From contig CAYFGJ010000023.1 in the NCBI GenBank assembly GCA_964342835.1, positions 1 to 13,348 of the forward strand: a DNA stretch of 13,348 nucleotides. Direction: 5' to 3'. Origin of the DNA: GCA-2716945 sp964342835 (lineage in GTDB: Bacteria > Pseudomonadota > Gammaproteobacteria > GCA-002705445 > GCA-002716945). The translations under genes and the position numbers were made by a program. A model generated the notes under the pieces. It saw only the letters and a list, made by a program, of their open reading frames with translations, was not told where the DNA came from and searched no databases. Below, piece by piece: positions 1-4,865 of the stretch (positions are counted from its first letter, which is position 1; each line of letters begins with the position of its first letter).

Positions 1-140
1 GAATATCCAATTGATAATAATATAGGTTTGTTATTTTTAGATGCAATTTCGAAGGCCTCATCGCACCATGGATACCAATCTACTGGATTTGATGCATGTT
101 GAAGTAAATATAAGCTTTTTTCTTTACTCAAACTGTTCAT
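1..140 (-). CDS. DUF255/YyaL-type thioredoxin-domain protein, N-terminal fragment
   Basis: Reading the minus strand from ATG at 140 gives 46 codons plus two bases before the window ends. The fragment contains [15 protein letters not shown] (residues 11-25), then EAFE and [10 protein letters not shown]. This is the highly conserved opening of the DUF255/YyaL family (spermatogenesis-associated protein 20-like), where the consensus reads [23 protein letters not shown]...KPIFLSIGYSTCHWCH. The family has an N-terminal thioredoxin-like fold followed by an alpha/alpha-toroid glycosidase-like region and usually exceeds 600 residues. Its biochemical role is not settled. The window ends just before the expected CHWCH cysteine motif, so redox competence cannot be judged. 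The gene diverges from lgt across a 65-base gap. There is no Shine-Dalgarno sequence upstream. The family call is strong despite the short length because the motif is so specific. Confidence 0.88.
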   Translation of the reverse strand, partial: [46 protein letters not shown]

Positions 141-205
141 GATTTATTTCTATAGTTTCGGTTGTAGGCTATTATAAATAATATAAGATTTCAATTTTTT
201 AAACT
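141..205. promoter_or_regulatory. Divergent intergenic region between the DUF255 gene and lgt
   Basis: These 65 AT-rich bases must hold the start signals for both outward-facing genes. A perfect TATAAT hexamer reads on the minus strand at 176-171, which would give a leader of roughly 24 bases for the DUF255 gene, but I found no convincing -35 box at the right spacing. For lgt, TAATAT (179-184) and TATAAG (182-187) are candidate -10 boxes on the plus strand, also without a clear -35. Neither gene has a recognisable ribosome binding site. Promoter positions are guesses; only the divergent layout is certain. Confidence 0.3.
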
Positions 206-991
206 ATGATTTATATTCATAACATAAATCCTATCTTTTTGAGTATAGGGTCAATCCATCTGTACTGGTATGGCCTAATGTATGCAATATCATTTATTTT
301 AATAGATTATATGATTAAGAGAGATATTAAAAAAAAATTTTTTAATTTTTCCGTAAATTTTATTGATAATTTTATGATTATTTCTCTAATATCTTTATTG
401 ATAGGTGGAAGATTGGGTTATGTTATTTTTTATGATATTACTTATTATCTTAATAACCCCATAAAAATTCTAATGATTTGGCAAGGAGGAATGTCTTTCC
501 ATGGCGGACTAATTGGGGCATTTATTGGTCTCTTAATATTTAGCAAAAATCAAAATATAAAATTTTTTGATATATCAGATTTGATTTCTTTGTATATACC
601 TATTGGATTAGGATTAGGTAGAATTGGCAATTTTATTAATGGAGAATTATATGGAAAACCAACTAATACTGATTGGGGTGTAATTTTTCCAGCTATTGAT
701 CAGATTCCAAGACATCCATCTATGTTATATGAGGCTTTTTTGGAAGGACTTGTTTTATTCTTTTTAATGAGAATGATTTTTTATAAAAATCCATCTAAAG
801 GTATCTTAACATCTTATTTTCTAATTATTTATGGAGTATTCAGATTTAGTATAGAATTTCTTAGAGTCCCTGATAGTCATATAGGTTATTTATATAATAA
901 TTGGTTAACGATGGGTCAATTATTATGTATTCCAATGATAATAACAGGTATTATAATTATATATTTTTTAAAAAATTCAAAATTTAGATGA
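206..991 (+). CDS. lgt: Prolipoprotein diacylglyceryl transferase
   Basis: Lgt transfers diacylglycerol from phosphatidylglycerol to the lipobox cysteine of prolipoproteins in the inner membrane, the first step of lipoprotein maturation. The 261-residue protein is a run of hydrophobic helices, somewhat shorter than E. coli Lgt (291). The family opening is present at residues 14-24 (IGSIHLYWYGL). H99 lies in SFHGG, the position of E. coli H103. The Lgt signature GRIGNFINGELYG spans 138-150 and supplies R139 and N142 (E. coli R143, N146). R220 in EFLRVPD matches the essential C-terminal arginine. The start gives the usual N-terminus; no ribosome binding site is visible. The stop overlaps the thyA start by four bases (ATGA), implying translational coupling; lgt-thyA is also the E. 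coli order. A run of nine A then six T (329-343) encodes K and F in a cytoplasmic loop. All key residues are intact. Confidence 0.97.
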   Translation: MIYIHNINPIFLSIGSIHLYWYGLMYAISFILIDYMIKRDIKKKFFNFSVNFIDNFMIISLISLLIGGRLGYVIFYDITYYLNNPIKILMIWQGGMSFHGGLIGAFIGLLIFSKNQNIKFFDISDLISLYIPIGLGLGRIGNFINGELYGKPTNTDWGVIFPAIDQIPRHPSMLYEAFLEGLVLFFLMRMIFYKNPSKGILTSYFLIIYGVFRFSIEFLRVPDSHIGYLYNNWLTMGQLLCIPMIITGIIIIYFLKNSKFR

Positions 992-1779
992 AAGAATATC
1001 ATAAATTACTAAATTATATTTTAGATAATGGGGTGACAAAGCGAGATAGAACTGGAACCGGAACTAAATCAATTTTCGGATATCAGATGAGATTTAATCT
1101 TGAAGAAGGATTCCCTATAGTAACAACTAAAGCCATTCACTTTAAATCTGTAGTTTATGAATTATTATGGTTTCTTCAAGGTAATACAAATATTAAATAT
1201 CTTAATGACAATAATGTAAGAATTTGGGATGAATGGGCTGATGATGATGGTGAGTTAGGTCCCATATATGGATCTCAATGGAGATCATGGCCAGCTAAAA
1301 ATACAAACATTGATCAAATAAAGAATCTTATTGAAAATTTAAAAACAAACCCAGATTCACGTAGACATATTGTTTCAGCTTGGAATGTTTCAGAATTAGA
1401 CAAAATGAAGTTGCCTCCTTGTCATATTTTATTTCAGTTTTATGTAAATAACGATACATTATCATGTCAGCTGTATCAAAGAAGCGCAGATGTCTTTTTG
1501 GGAGTTCCATTTAATATAGCTTCTTATGCCCTTTTAACTATGATGGTGGCAGATATAACAAATTATAAATATGGTGAATTTATTCATACTTTTGGAGATG
1601 CTCATATATATTTAGATCATATAAATCAAGTTAAATTACAACTTAAAAGAAAACCTAGAAAATTGCCTAAACTTATTATTAAAGAAAATAAGAAATCTAT
1701 TTTTGACTATAATTTCTCTGATTTTATTTTAGAGAATTACGAACCTTATGATCATATAAAAGCTCAAGTCTCTGTATGA
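988..1779 (+). CDS. thyA: Thymidylate synthase
   Basis: ThyA converts dUMP to dTMP using 5,10-methylene-tetrahydrofolate as both methyl donor and reductant, releasing dihydrofolate. At 263 residues it is one short of the E. coli enzyme. Visible landmarks are R21 in the phosphate loop (KRDRTGTGT, 18-26), W80 in RIWDEWA, the arginine pair R125-R126 (SRRHIVSAWN) that reaches across the dimer, the catalytic cysteine C145 in LPPCHILFQFYV, QLYQRSADVFLG (161-172) with phosphate-binding R165, and N176 in PFNIASYALL, which selects uracil. The C-terminus ends in V as is typical; in the family the C-terminal carboxylate closes the active site. The gene overlaps lgt and folA by four bases on each side, so lgt-thyA-folA is a coupled operon and the dihydrofolate made here is recycled by the next gene product. 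This is the classical ThyA, not flavin-dependent ThyX. Confidence 0.98.
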   Translation: MKEYHKLLNYILDNGVTKRDRTGTGTKSIFGYQMRFNLEEGFPIVTTKAIHFKSVVYELLWFLQGNTNIKYLNDNNVRIWDEWADDDGELGPIYGSQWRSWPAKNTNIDQIKNLIENLKTNPDSRRHIVSAWNVSELDKMKLPPCHILFQFYVNNDTLSCQLYQRSADVFLGVPFNIASYALLTMMVADITNYKYGEFIHTFGDAHIYLDHINQVKLQLKRKPRKLPKLIIKENKKSIFDYNFSDFILENYEPYDHIKAQVSV

Positions 1780-2279
1780 ATAAAAATCAACCAATAATAT
1801 CAATTATAGTAGCGGTTGATGCAAATAATTTAATAGGTAATAAAAATACAATACCTTGGAAAATACCAGGCGAACTTACTAGATTTAGAAGTATAACAAT
1901 GGATAAACCTATTATTATGGGAAGAAAAACCCATGAATCAATAGGAAAAATCTTAGATGGTAGAATAAATATTATTCTTACTAAAAACAAAAAATACAAG
2001 AAAAAATACGTTCATATATTTAATGATTTTTTAGAATGTATAAAACAATTTAGTTCATATCCTGAAATCATGATTATAGGTGGTTCAGAAATCTATAATT
2101 TAGCATTACCATATACAAACAGGATATATATGACGCAAATAAATTCAGAATTTGTCGGAGACACTTGGTTTCCAAATATTAATAAAGCAGAATGGAGTAT
2201 TATTGAACAAGAACAAAAAATTTATAAAGAAAAAAATATTAGTTATAGTTTTTTGGTTTTACAGCGCATTAATGTATAA
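1776..2279 (+). CDS. folA: Dihydrofolate reductase
   Basis: FolA reduces dihydrofolate to tetrahydrofolate with NADPH and completes the cycle opened by ThyA. The 167-residue protein (E. coli 159) shows IISIIVAVDANNLIG (7-21, including the Met20-loop region), IPWKIPGE (26-33), the cofactor segment KPIIMGRKTHESIG (44-57), GRINIILT (62-69) and IMIIGGSEIYNLALP (98-112) with the GG pair that contacts NADPH. The substrate-binding acid, Asp27 in E. coli, aligns with E33 here, within IPWKIPGEL. Glu at this site is normal in vertebrate DHFR and is also found in mobile DfrA-type trimethoprim-resistant enzymes, whose PWKIPGE segment this resembles. The start overlaps thyA by four bases. The last 11 bases overlap the 3' end of apaG, which converges from the other strand. 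The function call is firm; altered drug sensitivity is only a possibility. Confidence 0.97.
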   Translation: MNKNQPIISIIVAVDANNLIGNKNTIPWKIPGELTRFRSITMDKPIIMGRKTHESIGKILDGRINIILTKNKKYKKKYVHIFNDFLECIKQFSSYPEIMIIGGSEIYNLALPYTNRIYMTQINSEFVGDTWFPNINKAEWSIIEQEQKIYKEKNISYSFLVLQRINV

Positions 2280-2649
2280 CTCTAGGAGTTGATAAAACAA
2301 ATTCTGGAATATCTGCATCAAAATAATTTTCATTATCATCTATCATTTGATATGTCCCTTTCATTGTACCAAAAGAAGTCTCAAGCATAGCACCGCTAGT
2401 ATATTCAAATTCCTGACCTGGGGTAATATGTGGTTGTTCACCTATCACACCTTCACCTTTAACATCTTGTATTTTTCCATTAGAATCTTCAATTATCCAA
2501 TGTCTAGATAATAATTTTGCTCCAACATTACCTTTATTCTTTATTGAAATAGTATATAAAAAATAAAATTTATTCTCATCTGGATCAGATTCATTTTGCA
2601 GATACATAGTTTCTACATTAATAAAAATATCATTTTTCTTATTTTTCAT
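2269..2649 (-). CDS. apaG: ApaG (DUF525) domain protein
   Basis: The 126-residue protein follows E. coli ApaG (125 residues) almost throughout: YFLYTISIKNKG, LLSRHWIIEDSNG, the glycine motif VKGEGVIGEQP near residues 73-83, ITPGQEFEYTSGAMLE and GTMKGTYQMID, ending in the typical VIH. ApaG is a fibronectin-III-like beta fold of unsettled function. It has been linked to divalent metal resistance, and its domain also occurs in eukaryotic F-box proteins and in mammalian PDIP38/PolDIP2. In E. coli apaG lies between ksgA and apaH and the apaH end converges on folA. Here apaG itself converges on folA with an 11-base overlap of the 3' ends, and apaH and ksgA are absent from the window. The start overlaps the upstream Sel1-repeat gene by 11 bases, so the two are probably cotranscribed and translationally coupled. 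Confidence 0.95.
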   Translation of the reverse strand: MKNKKNDIFINVETMYLQNESDPDENKFYFLYTISIKNKGNVGAKLLSRHWIIEDSNGKIQDVKGEGVIGEQPHITPGQEFEYTSGAMLETSFGTMKGTYQMIDDNENYFDADIPEFVLSTPRVIH

Positions 2650-3112
2650 CTGTTTTTTTACCTATTAAATAATTTTTAATTTTTTTATTTGCTTCTATTT
2701 TCATTGCTTCTGTTAAATTTTTTGAACTATCATCAAGAATTTTTTGAGAGAGGTAACCATTCTTTTTTGCTAAAAAAGCCCATTTATATGATTCTATAAA
2801 ATTTTGTTCAACACCAGACCCTTTAAAATACATATGAGCTAGATTATTTTGAGCTCTTGGCAAACCTTGATTTGCTGATAGCGAACAGTAATAGAATGCT
2901 TTCTTAAAATTTTGTTCAACACCATTACCAAAAAAATACAAAAGAGCTAAATTAAATTGCGATAATGCATCACCTTTATCAGCATCATACTTCCAAAACT
3001 TATAGGCATTAACATAGTCCTTACTTTGATACGCATGATATCCTTTATCCATTGTTTCGCTATATACAAATAATGGAATAATAGCCATAATAATAAATAG
3101 TAATTTACGCAT
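2639..3112 (-). CDS. Exported Sel1-repeat (TPR-like) protein
   Basis: This is a 157-residue protein of unknown specific role. Residues 1-18 form a signal peptide: positive MRK, a hydrophobic core, then FVYS with likely cleavage before E19. A partial helix pair (24-47: YQSKDYVNAYKFW, then ADKG) is followed by two full Sel1-like repeats of 36 residues, about 48-83 and 84-119. Both contain the hallmark pattern A-x-x-x-L-A-x-x-Y-x-x-G-x-GVEQNF-x-x-x-x-x-x-W/Y and end in NQG or KNG. A lysine-rich tail follows. Sel1 repeats stack as alpha solenoids that bind other proteins; periplasmic members often act in envelope stress or assembly, but nothing here identifies a partner. The gene is the first of a minus-strand pair with apaG (11-base overlap) and diverges from the small gene at 3154. 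The exported location and the repeat family are well supported. Confidence 0.85.
   Translation of the reverse strand: MRKLLFIIMAIIPLFVYSETMDKGYHAYQSKDYVNAYKFWKYDADKGDALSQFNLALLYFFGNGVEQNFKKAFYYCSLSANQGLPRAQNNLAHMYFKGSGVEQNFIESYKWAFLAKKNGYLSQKILDDSSKNLTEAMKIEANKKIKNYLIGKKTDEK
2797..2924 (-). repeat. 20-bp direct repeat, 108 bases apart, in the Sel1-repeat gene
   Basis: The sequence TAAAATTTTGTTCAACACCA occurs identically at 2797-2816 and 2905-2924. The 108-base offset is exactly 36 codons, one Sel1 unit, and on the coding strand both copies specify the GVEQNF turn and following residue. Perfect nucleotide identity in an otherwise diverged repeat pair suggests recent duplication or gene conversion between units. 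Recombination between the copies would delete or add one whole repeat without shifting the frame. Confidence 0.8.
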
Positions 3113-3153
3113 ATGATATTTTAAACATACTAATTTTAGATTTAAAGTGAAAA
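3113..3153. promoter_or_regulatory. Divergent gap between the Sel1-repeat gene and the LETM1-like gene
   Basis: These 41 bases are almost wholly A and T and separate two outward-facing genes, so start signals for both must lie here or inside the coding ends. A weak plus-strand candidate is TTTACG at 3105-3110 with TACTAA at 3128-3133 (spacing 17). No minus-strand pair stands out. The plus gene has only a weak purine stretch (AAAGTGAAAA) in front of its ATG. The location follows from gene layout, not from a strong motif. Confidence 0.25.
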
Positions 3154-3495
3154 ATGAGCCCTAATGACAATAGAATTTTTTCTCAGTTGATTGATAAACT
3201 AACAATTAATAAAGAAAAGATTAAGAAAACACTATTACAAATTAAAATAATTTTAGATGAGGAATCGAAAGAATCATCTGATATGCTAAATACGTATCAA
3301 AAATATGTGTCTGGTAAAAACATTGATAAAGATGAGATAGAAAAAGCTAACATACAGTTTTCTAATTTAATAAAAAATATTGGTGCCCTTGGAATTTTTG
3401 CTTTACCTGGAGGAATTTTAGCAATTGCATTTTTAGTTAAATTGGGAAATAAGTTTGGTATAAATATATTACCAGACAGGTTTTTTAAAGAATAA
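3154..3495 (+). CDS. Small LETM1-like protein with one hydrophobic segment
   Basis: The 113-residue protein has no gene name I recognise. Residues 1-75 are charged and probably helical. From residue 47 the pattern resembles the core of bacterial LETM1-like proteins: YQKYVSGKNIDKDEIE (48-63), then QFSNLIKNIG, a hydrophobic stretch GALGIFALPGGILAIAFLVKLG (77-98, cited for its PGG and K-L-G residues), and KFGINILPDRF (100-110). The LPGG, the K-x-G-x-K-F-G-I and the closing LP-x-x-F are typical of that family. LETM1 in mitochondria is an inner-membrane protein tied to K+/H+ or Ca2+/H+ exchange and ribosome binding; the role of the short bacterial relatives is unknown. The segment would make one membrane pass or hairpin. 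The gene stands alone on the plus strand and its stop lies three bases from the end of the converging membrane-protein gene. The family call rests on remembered consensus only. Confidence 0.5.
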   Translation: MSPNDNRIFSQLIDKLTINKEKIKKTLLQIKIILDEESKESSDMLNTYQKYVSGKNIDKDEIEKANIQFSNLIKNIGALGIFALPGGILAIAFLVKLGNKFGINILPDRFFKE

Positions 3496-3511
3496 AATTT
3501 ATTCTTTTTTT
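3487..3511 (+). terminator. AT-rich palindrome with T tract between convergent genes
   Basis: A perfect 10-base inverted repeat (AAAGAATAAA at 3487-3496, TTTATTCTTT at 3498-3507, one base between) is followed by T residues through 3511. It covers the stop codons of both convergent genes (plus TAA at 3493-3495; minus TAA at 3501-3499). On the plus strand it has the form of an intrinsic terminator for the LETM1-like gene, but the stem holds a single G-C pair, so it would be weak. On the minus strand no T tract follows. Confidence 0.35.
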
Positions 3512-4140
3512 GAACCATGTATTTGTTGGACTTGTGTACCGATGTACAGTGAAGGAACAAGAAAATAGAAAAATAAACTTACAAAAACCCAAAAAACATT
3601 TAGCTCAAAAACGTTTACAAGTCCTGAGACTATTAAATTGATCCAAGCCCAAAAAAAGAATAAATACTTATCTGGGTTTTTTACCCATGGCATATGACCT
3701 AGCATCATGGTTGTAAAAATTCTTCCATCTAATCCATAAAATATTGTGATAAGTAGAGTAAAAAGTACAGTTCCAATCAATAATGAATAAGCTAGATTTT
3801 CAAAAACACCAATAGTAATTAATGTTTCAGGTATGAAATTTAAATATCCTGATGTAGAAAACCAAATTATTAGTACAGTAACTATAGAATAAATTGTTGC
3901 TCTTTTTTCATTTACATCAAAACTCCCATTCTTTTTTCGTACTATCATATAGCAAGCAAGAAAGATTATCGTATAAAATATAATTAATGCTGCAAATGTT
4001 GATGGTATTATTACATTAAGTGTATTGATGATAAATGCAAGATATCCTTCTAAAGATACCCATAAAAGGGCTGTTGCTATTATTCCTTTTGTGAATGCTC
4101 TAACTGATTCAACAGTAATAGTTTTCCATGGATCTGCCAT
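3499..4140 (-). CDS. Unrecognised six-helix membrane protein with internal duplication
   Basis: I do not recognise this 213-residue protein. Hydrophobic segments lie at about 18-40, 48-68, 82-103, 113-135, 158-178 and 180-202, giving six predicted membrane helices and no cleavable signal. Helices 1-2 and 3-4 look like a duplicated unit: WVSLEGYLAFIINTL (27-41) and WFSTSGYLNFIPETL (93-107) share W, S, G, Y, L, F, I, T and L at matching places, 66 residues apart. A conserved-looking loop DGRIFTTMMLGHMPWVKNPD (138-157) precedes helix 5. The start is supported by GAGG on the minus strand at 4150-4147, six bases from the ATG, and by a plausible promoter (see 4164-4191). The gene is single, diverges from gmk and converges on the LETM1-like gene. 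A transporter, channel or envelope scaffold are all possible; no function can be assigned. Confidence 0.85.
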   Translation of the reverse strand: MADPWKTITVESVRAFTKGIIATALLWVSLEGYLAFIINTLNVIIPSTFAALIIFYTIIFLACYMIVRKKNGSFDVNEKRATIYSIVTVLIIWFSTSGYLNFIPETLITIGVFENLAYSLLIGTVLFTLLITIFYGLDGRIFTTMMLGHMPWVKNPDKYLFFFWAWINLIVSGLVNVFELNVFWVFVSLFFYFLVPSLYIGTQVQQIHGSKKE

Positions 4141-4142
4141 AA

Positions 4143-4171
4143 TTTACCTCTAACTAGAATTTTACTATAAT
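4143..4171 (+). promoter_or_regulatory. Sigma-70-type promoter for gmk
   Basis: TTTACC (4143-4148), a 17-base spacer and a perfect TATAAT (4166-4171) form a good housekeeping promoter reading into gmk. Only nine bases separate the -10 box from the gmk ATG at 4181, so transcription should begin at about 4178, and no Shine-Dalgarno sequence is present. The mRNA would be leaderless or nearly so. The -35 box overlaps the ribosome binding site of the divergent membrane-protein gene. Confidence 0.6.
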
Positions 4172-4191
4172 TGATATCCTATGCATTACAA
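4164..4191 (-). promoter_or_regulatory. Sigma-70-type promoter for the divergent membrane-protein gene
   Basis: On the minus strand, TTGTAA (4191-4186), a 16-base spacer and TATAGT (4169-4164) match four and five of six consensus bases. The predicted start near 4157 leaves a leader of about 17 bases carrying GAGG at 4150-4147. The -10 box physically overlaps that of the gmk promoter, so polymerase could occupy only one of the two at a time. Confidence 0.45.
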
Positions 4192-4804
4192 TATATCTAA
4201 AAACTTCAATAATGTATATATAATCAGTGCACCATCTGGAGCGGGTAAGACCTCTTTAGTTAAAAGTTTGTGCAATGATTGGGATTTTATACAACCTTCA
4301 ATTTCTCATACTACAAGACAACGTAGATCAGGAGAAGTGGAAGGAAAAGATTATTTTTTTGTTACTAAAAACAAATTTATGAAACAAATATCAAAAAATT
4401 ATTTTTTAGAATATCAAAATGTTTATGGAAATTATTATGGAACTTCAATTGAATCAGTTAATTCAATTAGAAATATTGGTTATGATGTCATACTTGAAAT
4501 AAATTATGAAGGCATGCTCGAAGTCAAGAATATTATATCTGATGCTATAACTATCTATATTCTTCCTCCTAACATAAAAACTTTAGAGAATAGACTTATA
4601 AATAGAGGTGATGATCAAAACGAAATAATAAAACGTAGAATTCGTTCATCAAAGAAAGAGCTGAATTATGCGCAATTTGCTGATTATATCATCACCAATG
4701 ATATTTTTGATGATGCTTTATATGATCTAAAAAGGATAATATTGAAAGAAAAAATGAAAAATAAATATCTTGATAATTGGATTAATTCTATAATCTCTAA
4801 ATAA
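4181..4804 (+). CDS. gmk: Guanylate kinase
   Basis: Gmk phosphorylates GMP (and dGMP) to the diphosphate using ATP in the cytoplasm. It has 207 residues, the same as E. coli. The P-loop is SAPSGAGKTSL (16-26) with K23. The GMP-binding segment SISHTTRQRRSGEVEGKDYFF (40-60, cited by its SHTTR and GEVEGKDYFF parts) is standard, followed by FLEYQNVYGNYYGTS (75-89) and ILPP in the core. The lid arginines fall in IIKRRIRSS. The start is the only in-frame Met giving the normal short lead before VYIISAPSG, and it lies nine bases after a strong -10 box with no ribosome binding site. gmk-rpoZ-spoT is the classical gammaproteobacterial order. GDP and GTP produced downstream of this step are the substrates of SpoT, so the grouping is metabolically coherent. 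Gmk of some bacteria is inhibited by ppGpp. Confidence 0.97.
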   Translation: MHYNISKNFNNVYIISAPSGAGKTSLVKSLCNDWDFIQPSISHTTRQRRSGEVEGKDYFFVTKNKFMKQISKNYFLEYQNVYGNYYGTSIESVNSIRNIGYDVILEINYEGMLEVKNIISDAITIYILPPNIKTLENRLINRGDDQNEIIKRRIRSSKKELNYAQFADYIITNDIFDDALYDLKRIILKEKMKNKYLDNWINSIISK

Positions 4805-4810
4805 AGAAAT

Positions 4811-4838
4811 TTGTTTAAAATATTTAATCTGATACAAT
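4811..4838 (+). promoter_or_regulatory. Sigma-70-type promoter for rpoZ
   Basis: TTGTTT (4811-4816) and TACAAT (4833-4838) are separated by 16 bases in the 61-base gap after gmk, the longest gap in the plus-strand run. The expected start near 4845 would leave a leader of about 20 bases that contains the strong ribosome binding site. This would allow rpoZ and the genes after it to be transcribed separately from gmk. Confidence 0.5.
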
Positions 4839-4851
4839 GTTTGTTTATCGT

Positions 4852-4858
4852 AAGGAGA
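4852..4858 (+). promoter_or_regulatory. Strong ribosome binding site for rpoZ
   Basis: AAGGAGA lies seven bases before the rpoZ ATG at 4866. It is the best Shine-Dalgarno match in the window and stands out because nearly all other genes here lack one. It fixes the start and suggests omega is translated at a high rate. Confidence 0.8.
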
Positions 4859-4865
4859 TAAATTC

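Noticed and set aside
329..343. A9-T6 run in lgt as a programmed frameshift site
   Set aside because: The zero frame continues as intact Lgt, and similar homopolymers are common in this AT-rich sequence.
1328..1510. Open frame on the minus strand inside thyA
   Set aside because: It lies wholly within conserved thyA codons including the catalytic cysteine region, has no recognisable domain and is a shadow.
1787..1999. Hydrophobic open frame on the minus strand inside folA
   Set aside because: Antisense of the DHFR core; AT-rich antisense readily yields I/L/F-rich frames. No start signal.
1776..2279. folA as a recently acquired dfrA resistance cassette
   Set aside because: It is embedded by four-base overlap in the lgt-thyA-folA operon, with base composition like its neighbours and no integron attC or mobile element nearby.
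2278..2290. Small hairpin AACTC-TAG-GAGTT at the folA/apaG junction
   Set aside because: Only a five-base stem with no T tract on either strand, and it lies within apaG coding sequence.
3297..3560. Minus-strand open frame overlapping the LETM1-like gene and the end of the membrane-protein gene
   Set aside because: It overlaps two better-supported genes, has no ribosome binding site and shows no family motif.
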